From: a virus
Reading direction: 5' to 3' (one strand)
Virus record (IMG/VR): IMGVR_UViG_3300034374_008104
Location: 1 to 22,916 of that record
DNA length: 22,916 nucleotides
The position numbers were made by a program, and so were the translations under genes. Shown here in pieces: positions 4,645 through 12,860 of the stretch (positions within the stretch are counted from its first letter, which is position 1; the number at the start of each line of letters is the position of its first letter). The notes under the pieces were generated by a model. It was not told the DNA's origin. It did not search any database and saw only the letters and a program-made list of their open reading frames with translations.

Positions 4645-6923
4645 TGCAAAGTTATAAAAAATATACGTTTGGTTATTGGGAAGAGGAGCTAAGAAAGTCC
4701 AAAGAAGATAGAGAGCAGTTTGAAAACGATGCAAAGCGCTCAATTAATTTATATAAGAAAAAATACAAGCTAGATGATTGCGCTAGAACTATGGGCATTT
4801 GGTGGCAGACTGTAAATACTCTATTACCCGCTTACTTTTCAAAAATACCAAAAGTAGATGTTGAGCTTAGAAAGAAAAGAGGAGGCGAGCTTGAAAGGTT
4901 AGCAGCGCTTGCATGGGAGAATGCTACACAATACACCATAGAGGAAGATTTTGACTTTTATTCAGTTGGACACCCAAGTGTTTTACAGTTTATTTTAGCA
5001 GGACAAGCCGTCCTATGGGCTAGGTATTCAGCAGAGTTTGAGAAAAAGCCATACAAGTATGCTTTAAATGATGAAGATGAGCGTGAAGGTGCGTATGAAG
5101 AGAACGGTGTACGCTATATTGAAGAAGAGATAGATGAAGTTGCTAGTGAAAAAGCAGTATTAGATTTTATAGGTTATCAGGATTATAGAGAAAGCATAGC
5201 GCGAACTGATAATGAGATAAGTTGGAGAGCTAGGCGGGCTTTTATGAGTAGAGAGCAAGTAAGCTCAAAATTTGGTGAAGAAGAGGAAAATAAATTTAAT
5301 TATAATAGCTATCCAGATGACATTAACGCAAAAGATGTAGAGCAAAAGTATGAGGGGAAAGCAGCAGTTTGGGAAATTTGGTGTAAAGATACAAATAAAG
5401 TTTATTTTTTGCATCATGGTAAAGAAAAGTTTTTAAAAGAAAATGGTGTGCCAGTTAGCTTTAATAACTTTTGGCCTTGTGTGGTCTTAAATGCAAACAG
5501 TGACCCTGATAGCATTACACCATTTGGTGACTATGTAGAGCTAGAAGATTTAATTTTAGAAGTTGAGCGCTTAACCACTCGAATTCATGCAACACTGCAA
5601 GCAATTAGAGCAAACTTTATGTATGATAAGGCTTTAGGTGATAAAATTGAAGATATTTTATCAGATGACTTAAAGGGCATACCAGTTAATAAACCTACAG
5701 CAAATAAAACACTAGCAGATAGCATAGAGTTTTTAAATGTAGACCCTTATATAAAAACATTAACAGTATTAACGCAAAGTAGAGAAACAGCACTAAACAA
5801 ATTATATGAAGCTTGCGGGGTTAGTGATTTAATTAGAGGAAATTCAATTGCAATTAAAACAGCTACAGCTAACCAGCTTGAAGCAAATTACAGTAGTTTA
5901 AGATTTTCAGTTAGAAGAAACCAAGTGGCTAGGTTTTTTATTGATGCAATAGAGAAAGTTGCACAAATTGTTGTTTCAAAATTTTCAGATGAGCACCTAT
6001 ATTTAATTTGCTTTGGAGAAGAACTTGCACAAGAAATTCCAGACCCAGCACCGCAAATGATTCAAGGCCCACAAGGGCCTGTGCCAGTGCCAACGCCGCC
6101 GATGCCACCCGCAGTAAAATTTCAAGCAATCTTAGAGCTTCTTAGAAGTGATGTTATTAGAAACTTTAAGTTAGATATTGAATCAGACAGCTTAACACAA
6201 TTAGACCAGCGTGGAGAGCGCCAAGAGCGTGTGGATGTTATGGCTTCAAGTGGGCAATTCTTACAGCAGCTGCAACAATTAATAGCACAAGCACCAAGCA
6301 CAGCAGATTATGCTAAGTCAATGTTTAAATTTGTAATTAGAAGTTATGAAGCTGGAAAGGAAATAGAAGGCGATATGATGAAGGCTTTAGACGCTATGGT
6401 GCAAGAGCTAATGCAAGCTAAACAACAACAAGCACAAGATCCTAATGCACAAGCTAATATGCAGGCAATGCAAATAGCGCAGATGCAAGCCATGACTGAA
6501 GAAAAGAAACTACAAGCAAACTTAACAGTAGAGCAAGCAAAACTAGCAAGTGATGCAGAAGATAGAATGCTAAAAGCACAAGAGCTTGCAGTTAAAGCAG
6601 AGGAAGCTAGGCAAGATCATGCAGTTGAGTTAGGCAAGCTTCAGATAGAATTTGCCAAGCTAAAAATTACAGAAGAGGACAAGGCAGCAAACATTCAATT
6701 AAAAGCAATGAGTGAGGCTTTTGACCAAGATTTAAAAACAGCATACTTAAGACTTGATGAGTTTGGAACGGTAGCAAAAGAGAACGAAAAGCTAATAGAA
6801 GAAAAAAGGCTAGCGGGTAAAGAGAGAATAGAAAATTTAAAATTTGCAATTAGTAGCATGAAGGATGTAAATAGAGCAGACACTACAGTTGAGCGACGTA
6901 TGAATGATAATTTTATTCAATAA
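4644..6923 (+). CDS. Portal protein (P22-like, podovirus type)
   Basis: This 759-residue protein follows terL directly (TAATG overlap), the expected place for the portal. The portal is the dodecameric head vertex ring through which the terminase pumps DNA. The N-terminal part (EEELRKSKEDREQFENDAKR, then MGIWWQTVNTLLPAYFSKIP) and the central stretch TPFGDYVELEDLILEVERLT with ATLQAIRANFMYD match my memory of P22-like podophage portals, which are of similar size (about 700-800 residues). A Pro-rich linker lies at about residues 470-490. The C-terminal 200 or so residues are a long Gln/Ala/Met-rich coiled coil, consistent with the barrel extension seen in P22. The ribosome-binding site is weak, so translation is probably coupled to terL. 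Confidence 0.85.
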   Translation: MQSYKKYTFGYWEEELRKSKEDREQFENDAKRSINLYKKKYKLDDCARTMGIWWQTVNTLLPAYFSKIPKVDVELRKKRGGELERLAALAWENATQYTIEEDFDFYSVGHPSVLQFILAGQAVLWARYSAEFEKKPYKYALNDEDEREGAYEENGVRYIEEEIDEVASEKAVLDFIGYQDYRESIARTDNEISWRARRAFMSREQVSSKFGEEEENKFNYNSYPDDINAKDVEQKYEGKAAVWEIWCKDTNKVYFLHHGKEKFLKENGVPVSFNNFWPCVVLNANSDPDSITPFGDYVELEDLILEVERLTTRIHATLQAIRANFMYDKALGDKIEDILSDDLKGIPVNKPTANKTLADSIEFLNVDPYIKTLTVLTQSRETALNKLYEACGVSDLIRGNSIAIKTATANQLEANYSSLRFSVRRNQVARFFIDAIEKVAQIVVSKFSDEHLYLICFGEELAQEIPDPAPQMIQGPQGPVPVPTPPMPPAVKFQAILELLRSDVIRNFKLDIESDSLTQLDQRGERQERVDVMASSGQFLQQLQQLIAQAPSTADYAKSMFKFVIRSYEAGKEIEGDMMKALDAMVQELMQAKQQQAQDPNAQANMQAMQIAQMQAMTEEKKLQANLTVEQAKLASDAEDRMLKAQELAVKAEEARQDHAVELGKLQIEFAKLKITEEDKAANIQLKAMSEAFDQDLKTAYLRLDEFGTVAKENEKLIEEKRLAGKERIENLKFAISSMKDVNRADTTVERRMNDNFIQ

Positions 6924-6928
6924 AAAAT

Positions 6929-7246
6929 ATGGGCCAAAGATACAAATACAGTAAAGTTTTAAAAAAAGTAGTGCCAATAGAAGAGGCATGGGCAGCAGAT
7001 GAGAGGGGCTTAGCTAATATAAAACATGGCATTATCAATTCAGAAATGCCACCAACTAAGCACCCAATAACAGGAGAATATTTTACTTGTAAGAGTAAGT
7101 TTAGAGCCGTTACTAGAGCACATGGATGTGAGGAAGTGGGTACAGCCTATGAAAATGGGTACGACCCACAAAAAGATGCGCAAAGGGAATGGAAAGAACA
7201 TATTAAAGGAATAAATAGAGAATGGAAGGAACGGATGTTCAACTAG
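6929..7246 (+). CDS. Small conserved phage protein between portal and scaffold
   Basis: This 105-residue hydrophilic protein contains PITGEYFTCKSKFRAVTRAH followed by GCEEVGTAY, a pattern I associate with short proteins found between portal and scaffold genes in podoviruses (Y-x-x-K-S-x-F-R-x-x-T-x-x-x-G-x-x-E-V-G). The C-terminus is rich in Arg, Lys, Glu and Trp and probably helical. It begins 5 nt after the portal stop and overlaps the scaffold gene by 25 nt. No enzymatic motif is visible; only two cysteines are present, so a full zinc ribbon is unlikely. It may be a head-assembly accessory, but the function is not established. Confidence 0.6.
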   Translation: MGQRYKYSKVLKKVVPIEEAWAADERGLANIKHGIINSEMPPTKHPITGEYFTCKSKFRAVTRAHGCEEVGTAYENGYDPQKDAQREWKEHIKGINREWKERMFN

Positions 7247-8220
7247 AGGAATCTAGCCAAGAAGCAGAGGTAGAAACAAAAGACTTAAGCTTTAAAGAGG
7301 CTTTAGTTGCTGAAATGGACAAAGAGCCAGAGGCAGAAGTAGAGGCAAAGCCAGAGGTAGAAGCAAAAGATGATGGGCCAATTATAGCACCTGCCGATAT
7401 GAATGCAGCAGAAAAAGCTATATTTGAAAAAGCAGACCCAGAGCTAAAAAACTATTTAACTAGAAGAGCTCATGAGAATAGAGCAGCGTTAAGTAGAGAA
7501 TTCCAAAAACTTAGAGAGATGGGCCAAGGAGTTGAGCGCTATATAAAAGCAGTGGAACCACATCAAGATTATTTAGCTAAACATAAAGTTGATGCTGTTA
7601 TGGCTTTAGAGAATGCAATTGCATGGGATAAGGCTATAAAAGAAGATCCAACGGTAGCAGCAAAGCAATGGCTTGAAGCTAATGGCATCGACCCTTATGC
7701 GCTATTAGATGAAGATGGGCCAGTTCAGCAAAACAATTCTAATGCACAAACTTACACACAAGATCAAATTAATGAACTTGTTAATAGTGCAGTAGAAGAG
7801 GCTTTAGGCCAGCGCGACGCCAAAGCACAAGCCTTACAATCTAGCGAAAGAGCTCAAAGTGTGTTTAAATCATTCACAGAGGATAAACCTTTATTTGCTA
7901 ATCCAGGCACCGCAGAAAGAGTAAAAGCTGCAATGGCACCATTATTAGCGCATTTTGACCAACATGGAATGCCACCAGGTGTTGATGAAGCAGGAGCTTT
8001 TGAAATGGCTTACCAGGATGCATTAAAGAGAGATCCAGAGCTAAACAATGCTTTAAGTGCTTATAATCAGGCTAGTGTAGCTGAAAAAGCAAAACAAAAA
8101 GCAATGGAAGCTAGGCAAGCAAGCAGTTCGATAAGCGGGGGGCTTGCAGGGGCTAATCCAAGCACGAAAAACTTAGACTTTCGTGAAGCGGTGAAGCTAA
8201 GAATGAACGGAGTTATTTAG
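7222..8220 (+). CDS. Putative capsid scaffolding protein
   Basis: This 332-residue protein is acidic, Ala/Glu/Gln-rich and predicted to be largely helical. It starts with a repetitive acidic N-terminus (EAEVEAKPEVEAKDDG) and has a central IIAPADMNAAEKAIFEKADP segment, a pattern typical of scaffold-like proteins encoded upstream of capsid genes in podoviruses. The C-terminus is basic and helical (about residues 275-300, then LDFREAVKLRMNG), as expected for a capsid-binding end. It is the gene immediately upstream of the major capsid protein. The start at 7222 follows AAAGGA and lies within the previous gene. In the family, scaffolds form the internal core of the prohead and leave before DNA packaging. 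Confidence 0.75.
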   Translation: MEGTDVQLEESSQEAEVETKDLSFKEALVAEMDKEPEAEVEAKPEVEAKDDGPIIAPADMNAAEKAIFEKADPELKNYLTRRAHENRAALSREFQKLREMGQGVERYIKAVEPHQDYLAKHKVDAVMALENAIAWDKAIKEDPTVAAKQWLEANGIDPYALLDEDGPVQQNNSNAQTYTQDQINELVNSAVEEALGQRDAKAQALQSSERAQSVFKSFTEDKPLFANPGTAERVKAAMAPLLAHFDQHGMPPGVDEAGAFEMAYQDALKRDPELNNALSAYNQASVAEKAKQKAMEARQASSSISGGLAGANPSTKNLDFREAVKLRMNGVI

Positions 8221-8333
8221 ACTCCAAGAGCATAAGCATAAAGGCAGCTTTTAAAAGCTTACCCTACAAATTCAAAAAGCTTATTTCCTCTAAGCAAAAT
8301 TAACGTATATATATTTTTATAGGATGGCAAGTT
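8221..8333 (+). promoter_or_regulatory. Leader upstream of the major capsid gene (palindrome, AT-rich)
   Basis: This 113-nt gap is among the longest in a tightly packed window. It has a perfect 14-bp palindrome, AGCTTTTAAAAGCT, at 8246-8259, and AAAAGCTTATT recurs shortly after. A very AT-rich block, TATATATATTTTTAT, at about 8306-8320 could serve as a -10 region, but I see no convincing -35 element. AGGA at 8321-8324 is the capsid ribosome-binding site, 9 nt before the ATG. A promoter or mRNA-processing site that boosts capsid expression is plausible but unproven. Confidence 0.35.
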
Positions 8334-9296
8334 ATGGCTAATTTAGAAGAAAGTGTAGTAACCACACTTTTTAGTCAAAAAGACAAAACGGCCGATACTG
8401 TATTAAAGCACCACCCTTTACTTAATATGCTTAAGGAAAAGGGGCAGGTAAAGAAGCGTTCACTTGGATATGAAATTAGAAAAGCAGCACGTTATAATGA
8501 TACAGCAGTTGGTGGTTTTTACAGTGGGTATGATACATTTAGCTTAGATTCTAGTGTTGATTTAACAGCATTTAGGTTTAATGTTAAGCAAGTGTATGAG
8601 CCGTTTGCGCTTAGCGGTAGAGAAAAAAGAGCAAACAGAGACCAAGAGCAATTACTTGATGTAGTAGATGAGAAAATGGAAGCTACACTATCAAGGCTTA
8701 AAAATACTGTTTCAACATCATTGCTTGGTGATGGAACTGGATCAGGTGGTAGAGAATTTGATGGAATCAAAAAAATGATTTCAACTACTCCTTCAACTGG
8801 TACTTATGGGCAGATTGATAGAAGTGTTGCTACTAACAGTTGGGCTAGAAACCAAACTAGTAATGTAACTCTTTCAGCAGCTAATATTCAGGCTACAATT
8901 ACAGCAGCATTGCTTCCAATTAGCAGAGGAAGTGATTCAGCGGATTGCGGGCTTATGGGTTCTACAGCGTGGAAGCATTTGCATTCAAGTTTGACGGCGA
9001 TTCAAAGAATCAATGACACGACACAATCAGGTAAAGGTGGTTTTAAAGAGCTTTACTATGATGGTGTTAAATTTTGGTTTGATGGTGGTTTTGGAACTGA
9101 AGTTATCACAGCTAATAGTGTTTACTTGATGAACTCTAATTTTATTACTTTTGAATTAGACTCACAAGCAGACTTTGTTCCGTTAGCGCCGAAAATGGAT
9201 AGACCAGTTGATCAAGATGCTTTCTTTACTGTAATTATTGCAGAGGGGAACTTATGTTGTTCAGCACCAGCTTTACAATCAGTTATTTATCCATAA
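8334..9296 (+). CDS. Major capsid protein
   Basis: This 320-residue protein follows the scaffold gene and is the best candidate for the HK97-fold major capsid protein. Recognisable features are an N-terminal helical region (MANLEESVVTTLFSQKDKTA), a KRSLGYEIRKAARYNDT segment, YEPFALSGREKRANRD and a long helix with LLDVVDEKMEATLSRLKNTV. These are followed by GDGTGSGGREFDGIKKMIS and a C-terminal domain with PVDQDAFFTVIIAEGNL. The sequence pattern and size resemble capsid proteins of podophages that have the same portal-scaffold-capsid order. Its separate leader and the following strong terminator suggest it is made at high level with the decoration protein. A shadow frame on the minus strand was ignored. 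Confidence 0.85.
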   Translation: MANLEESVVTTLFSQKDKTADTVLKHHPLLNMLKEKGQVKKRSLGYEIRKAARYNDTAVGGFYSGYDTFSLDSSVDLTAFRFNVKQVYEPFALSGREKRANRDQEQLLDVVDEKMEATLSRLKNTVSTSLLGDGTGSGGREFDGIKKMISTTPSTGTYGQIDRSVATNSWARNQTSNVTLSAANIQATITAALLPISRGSDSADCGLMGSTAWKHLHSSLTAIQRINDTTQSGKGGFKELYYDGVKFWFDGGFGTEVITANSVYLMNSNFITFELDSQADFVPLAPKMDRPVDQDAFFTVIIAEGNLCCSAPALQSVIYP

Positions 9297-9306
9297 GGAG
9301 GAAAAA

Positions 9307-9789
9307 ATGGGAATTAGTGGACATGGAGTCAATTATAAAGCAGTTTTTACCGACACAGATGTAGCTTTGCCAGCGGCGGTGCTACAAAGAGGTGAAAACA
9401 AGGACGGAGAGTTTATCTTTGTTCAAGCAGACGGAGCAATTGCACAATACAATGCAGTAGGAGTAACAGGAGCAGGACAAGCAGCCGATCTAACTACTAC
9501 TACTTATGCAGCTAGTGCAGTAATCGGGTTTGCACAAGTTGCAGTAGCAGACGACGAATACTTTTGGTTATGGGTTGGAAAAGGTGGAGGCACTGGATCT
9601 GGAATCAAGGGGAATGTTGCAGCTAGTTATGCAGCTTATGCACCTATGAACACTACTGCTACAGATGGTGTTGTAGATGATGCAGCGACTAAAATCATTG
9701 GTGGTGTAGTTGGAGTAGCTACAGACGGTGGTTCAGGTTCAGCAGTTGAGTTGATGGCAGCAGGGCCAATAACTAAAGTAACTGCTTAA
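9307..9789 (+). CDS. Putative head decoration (cement) protein
   Basis: This 160-residue, Gly/Ala/Thr/Val-rich protein is predicted to be all-beta. It has segments GEFIFVQADGAIAQYNAVGV, AASAVIGFAQVAVADDEYFW, and a C-terminal IIGGVVGVATDGGSG stretch, typical of small phage head-decoration or cement proteins encoded directly after the capsid gene. I chose ATG 9307 because AAGGAGG lies just upstream, after the capsid stop; an upstream TTG at 9238 would put 23 residues inside the capsid frame and has no such site. It has no cysteine and no signal peptide. It is the last gene before a strong terminator. Confidence 0.7.
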   Translation: MGISGHGVNYKAVFTDTDVALPAAVLQRGENKDGEFIFVQADGAIAQYNAVGVTGAGQAADLTTTTYAASAVIGFAQVAVADDEYFWLWVGKGGGTGSGIKGNVAASYAAYAPMNTTATDGVVDDAATKIIGGVVGVATDGGSGSAVELMAAGPITKVTA

Positions 9790-9800
9790 TTAATACAATT

Positions 9801-9837
9801 AAGGGCAAGGGCTTTTTAGCTTTTGCCCTTTCATTTT
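9801..9837 (+). terminator. Rho-independent terminator after the capsid/decoration genes
   Basis: A 12-bp stem pairs AAGGGCAAGGGC (9801-9812) with GCTTTTGCCCTT (9819-9830), including two G-T wobbles, around a TTTTTA loop. A T-rich tail TCATTTT follows. It is placed 11 nt after the decoration stop and before the next ribosome-binding site, so it probably attenuates transcription to separate abundant capsid mRNA from the neck and tail genes. Confidence 0.85.
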
Positions 9838-9853
9838 AAAGGAAATAAAAAAA

Positions 9854-10435
9854 ATGATAGGCGATATTAGAATGTCAGACATAATGGGAGCAGGAAACGG
9901 ACAAATCAAAAAGCATCTAGATGGGTGCAATTTTAGATTTTATGAAAGCTACCAAGTTAATAAAGAAAAAACAGAAAAAGCAGGTTATGCACAGCACGAT
10001 GCAGTAGATTTTATAGAGATTATTCCTCCAATGGGCGATAGAACCGTAAGGCTAGTAGAAGATAAAGATAAGTTTGTTTATCCAGAGCAGTGGGCTAAAT
10101 ATGAAGCAAGCAAAAGTGAGCCTAAAGAGGGTTCATGGTTAAGAGCATGGCCATTAATAAAATTAAATGAGCTTGCAGATTTAGAAGCATATGGGCTTAG
10201 AACAATAGAAGAGGTTGCAGGATTAGATGCGGACGTTTGCCAAAGAGTTGGCTTTTTAAAACCACTGCAAAAACTAGCAGCAAATTGGCTAAAGAGCGCA
10301 AAAAGCAAGCAAGCGCAAATGACTAATCTTAGAGAAGAGTTAGATGAAGTTAAAAGAGAGCATGAAATGCTAAAAGACCAATACCACAATGCTTTAAGAC
10401 GCATTGAGGCAAGCGAGGGAACGAGGCTTTTATAA
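9854..10435 (+). CDS. Phage virion-associated protein with helix-hairpin-like and coiled-coil regions
   Basis: The 193-residue protein has an N-terminal beta-rich part (FRFYESYQVNKEK to FIEIIPPMGDRTVRLVED), then YPEQWAKYEAS and a central LNELADLEAYGLRTIEEVAG segment that looks like a helix-hairpin-helix. A C-terminal coiled coil covers about residues 150-190 (MTNLREELDEVKREHEMLKD). Proteins with this layout are widespread between capsid and connector genes in podophages and myophages, but their role is not established to my knowledge. It starts after AAAGGAAAT, directly downstream of the terminator. A hairpin segment could contact DNA. The next gene begins at the base after its stop codon. 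Confidence 0.6.
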   Translation: MIGDIRMSDIMGAGNGQIKKHLDGCNFRFYESYQVNKEKTEKAGYAQHDAVDFIEIIPPMGDRTVRLVEDKDKFVYPEQWAKYEASKSEPKEGSWLRAWPLIKLNELADLEAYGLRTIEEVAGLDADVCQRVGFLKPLQKLAANWLKSAKSKQAQMTNLREELDEVKREHEMLKDQYHNALRRIEASEGTRLL

Positions 10436-11275
10436 ATGTTAAGTGAGATAATTGAAAACATTGGAGATGAGTGTGGTTATAGTGTTGTAACAACGGACAT
10501 TGTTAATAGCACAGATGTAACCACAAAAATGCTACTTGGTATGTGCAATCGAGTAGCAAATGAAATGGCACAAGCTTATTTGTGGCCACAATTAAATAAA
10601 TCAGGTTCAATTACATTAGTTGACTCACAAGGCACTTATGCTTTACCCGCAGACTTCTCAAATTATCACTTTGATACTTTTTGGAATCAGTCAGACCAAT
10701 GGAGAGTGTTTGGGCCACTAACTCCACAGCAATATGCAGAAAGGCAAGGTTATGGTGATAATTTATCAGTTTATGATGAGTTTACATTTAGAGGCATAAC
10801 AAATAATCAATTATTAATTTATCCAACGCCAGGAAGTGGTAATGCGGGCAATGTAATTATATTTGAATACTTTGCAGACAGACCAATAAGGCCACGAACT
10901 TGGGAAACAGGGCAAGCAGTAGTTAGTGGAGATTATACATTTTATAATGGCACTTATTACACTGCTACTACTACTGGAACTACAGGAGGGAGTGACCCGA
11001 CCGCAGACACAGGTGTTACTTGGACAGAGTACACAGGAAAATATAAAAAGTTTTTAAAAGACACAGACGTGTGTGTTTTAAATGAGCGGATCTTAGAGCA
11101 AGGGGTAATGGAGCGCTTTGCAGTTAAGAAACAGCTAAATGTTTTGCCTTTGTTTAATGAGCAGCTTGAGCAAGAGTTTGGTAAATTTATTCAAGGCAAA
11201 ACGGTTTATGCATCGAATCCTGGAAAGTCTAGGTTTCAACATGCAAACAATGAGCGAGTTGCTTTTGGAAGTTAA
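10436..11275 (+). CDS. Head-tail connector (P22 gp4-like) with an inserted carbohydrate-binding-like module
   Basis: This 279-residue protein starts with helical LSEIIENIGDEC and has the MCNRVANEMAQAYLWPQL motif, then GTYALPADFSNYHFDTFWN, LTPQQYAERQGYG, LLIYPTPGSG and IIFEYFADRPI. This is the layout of podovirus head-to-tail adaptor proteins (P22 gp4 and related), which bind the portal. Residues about 153-199 (WETGQAVVSGDYTFYNGTYY, then TGTTGGSDPT and VTWTEY) resemble a small aromatic-rich carbohydrate-binding (chitin-binding CBM5/12-like) repeat known in many phage structural proteins. The adaptor sequence resumes with KKFLKDTDVCVLNERIL. This insertion could decorate the neck surface and bind glycans. 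The gene is contiguous with its upstream neighbour. Confidence 0.72.
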   Translation: MLSEIIENIGDECGYSVVTTDIVNSTDVTTKMLLGMCNRVANEMAQAYLWPQLNKSGSITLVDSQGTYALPADFSNYHFDTFWNQSDQWRVFGPLTPQQYAERQGYGDNLSVYDEFTFRGITNNQLLIYPTPGSGNAGNVIIFEYFADRPIRPRTWETGQAVVSGDYTFYNGTYYTATTTGTTGGSDPTADTGVTWTEYTGKYKKFLKDTDVCVLNERILEQGVMERFAVKKQLNVLPLFNEQLEQEFGKFIQGKTVYASNPGKSRFQHANNERVAFGS

Positions 11276-11302
11276 TAATTTTTATTTATGGAGATAAAAA
11301 AA

Positions 11303-12001
11303 ATGAAATTAAGAAATGTTTTGTTAATACTTTTAACGGTATTAATTATCGTAAAAATTGCAAGTGCGGATCAAGAATCTGATTTAATTGGGTTAGGGAT
11401 GCCAGCACCACTTGCTACTAAAGTTGCTAATCCAGAGGATTTAGATGTTACTAATAACGTTACCATTGGTGGTACTTTGGGAGTAACAGGGGTTAGCACA
11501 TTCACAGGTGAAGCAGATTTTAATGGTGGGATTGATGGAGGCTTTACAGATGGATCTATTTTGTTTTCTGATTCTAATGGAGAGATTAGTGAAGATGTTG
11601 CAGGGTTATCATTTAATAGCTCATCTAATGTTCTAACAGCAACAGGTGGATTGCGATTGAGCGCAGCAGGTAGTTTTTTATATGCTAATGTTGCTACAGT
11701 TGCACCTGCTGGAAGCAATCAAGGGGACGCTACTCCATTAGTTCAATCGTTTAATTATTCAGGAACATCGGATGGAACTAAAGGTTTTATTTTACCAACA
11801 CCAACAGCAAATTTTCTTCCAGTAATATTTGTTAATGTTGCAAGTGCAGGCACCACAGAGTTATATCCACATAGTGGTGGTGCGATTAACGACCAAGCAA
11901 CAAATGCAGGTGTGACAATGTCAGGTGGTAGTGGAACACTTTGTTATCCAACAGACACCACTAACTGGAATTGTTTCGAGTTTGCAGAAACTACACTTTA
12001 A
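11303..12001 (+). CDS. Fibre-like beta-rich protein with an N-terminal signal peptide
   Basis: The 232-residue protein begins with MKLRNVLLILLTVLIIVKIA, a basic start and hydrophobic core ending in ASA at 20-22, which looks like a Sec signal peptide or membrane anchor. The mature part carries DVTNNVTIGGTLGVTGVSTF, GSILFSDSNGEISED and LSFNSSSNVLTATGGLRLS, short beta repeats typical of phage tail fibres and baseplate appendages. Two C-terminal cysteines (CYPTDTTNWNC) could form a disulfide outside the cytoplasm. ATG 11303 is chosen over ATG 11288 because TGGAGA lies 8-9 nt upstream of 11303. A signal sequence on a presumed virion component is unexpected, so the product may instead be exported by the host. 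Confidence 0.6.
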   Translation: MKLRNVLLILLTVLIIVKIASADQESDLIGLGMPAPLATKVANPEDLDVTNNVTIGGTLGVTGVSTFTGEADFNGGIDGGFTDGSILFSDSNGEISEDVAGLSFNSSSNVLTATGGLRLSAAGSFLYANVATVAPAGSNQGDATPLVQSFNYSGTSDGTKGFILPTPTANFLPVIFVNVASAGTTELYPHSGGAINDQATNAGVTMSGGSGTLCYPTDTTNWNCFEFAETTL

Positions 12002-12025
12002 TTAATAATTAAAGTCAAATATATA

Positions 12026-12859
12026 ATGAAAAAACTACTAACACCAATAATAATTTTAGGCTTTGCTTTTATCGCAAATGCAGAGCCTATTTACAGTCCA
12101 GACGCAAGCCAGCAAAGCGGTACTTTTGCAATTGATGCTTGTCTAGGGCAAGTTACTGGTGTTAGTTGCTTAAATAAGTTTGGAGAGAATCCAGATGTTG
12201 ATACAGGCGGAGCGGAAAGTGTTTGGGATGGCGGCGGCTTATATCCTTGGGCTTCGCTTGCTTCAGCACAAGCATTAGAAATTGTTAGCGCAAGTGCAAA
12301 TGATGATTCAGCAGGAACAGGAGCTAGAACGGTAGAAGTTCAAGGTTTAGATGCAAATTATGATTTGCAAACCGAAACAGTAACTTTAGACGGTACTACT
12401 GAAGTAGATTTAACAAATACTTTTTTGCGTGTTTTTAGAATGAAAGTTTTAACTGCTGGAAGCGGTGGTGTAAATGCAGGAATTATCACACTAAGATTAG
12501 ATGGTGCGGGGGCTACAATTGCAAATATTCTAGCAGGAGAAAACCAAACGCTCATGGCAATTTATACAGTGCCACGTTATCATAAACTCGTAGTACATAA
12601 GTATTTAGTTGATATTAATGGTGCAGCTGGAAGTGATGTAGAATTTAAAGTTTATGTTAGAGAAGAAGATTCTGTATTTCAATTGCGGCGATTACTAGGA
12701 TTAAAGGGCGGTGCTACATCTATTTTTATTAGCAAATTACAAATACCTGAAGTGTATCCAGCAAAAACAGATATTGATATTAGAACATTGACAGATGCTA
12801 ATAATACTAATGTAGCGGCAGCATTTGATGGTTTTTTAATTAGAACAGAAGAGGGATAA
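12026..12859 (+). CDS. Secreted-type beta-rich structural protein of the marine podophage family
   Basis: The 277-residue protein has a clear Sec signal peptide, MKKLLTPIIILGFAFIANA, with cleavage likely after Ala19, and a nearby Cys pair (CLGQVTGVSC). The rest matches a family I remember from podophages of aquatic bacteria: NKFGENPDVDTGGAESVWDG, EIVSASANDDSAGTGARTVE, GLDANYDLQTETVTLDGTTE, TNTFLRVFRMKV, NQTLMAIYTVPRYHK. Its precise role is unknown; it is commonly annotated as a virion or hypothetical protein. It ends immediately before the next ATG and begins after an AT-rich 24-nt gap with no clear ribosome-binding site. The predicted export together with the Cys pair suggests folding in the periplasm. 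Confidence 0.62.
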   Translation: MKKLLTPIIILGFAFIANAEPIYSPDASQQSGTFAIDACLGQVTGVSCLNKFGENPDVDTGGAESVWDGGGLYPWASLASAQALEIVSASANDDSAGTGARTVEVQGLDANYDLQTETVTLDGTTEVDLTNTFLRVFRMKVLTAGSGGVNAGIITLRLDGAGATIANILAGENQTLMAIYTVPRYHKLVVHKYLVDINGAAGSDVEFKVYVREEDSVFQLRRLLGLKGGATSIFISKLQIPEVYPAKTDIDIRTLTDANNTNVAAAFDGFLIRTEEG

Positions 12860-12860
12860 G

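Noticed and set aside
8324-8341. Five-codon upstream frame (MASYG) overlapping the capsid start
   Set aside because: Its ATG is part of the AGGATGG ribosome-binding site; a frame this small is likely chance.
9238-9306. TTG-initiated N-terminal extension of the decoration protein
   Set aside because: It would overlap the capsid coding region, while a strong AAGGAGG precedes ATG 9307.
11288-11302. Upstream ATG for the signal-peptide protein
   Set aside because: It adds MEIKK before the signal sequence and has no ribosome-binding site, whereas ATG 11303 has GGAGA upstream.
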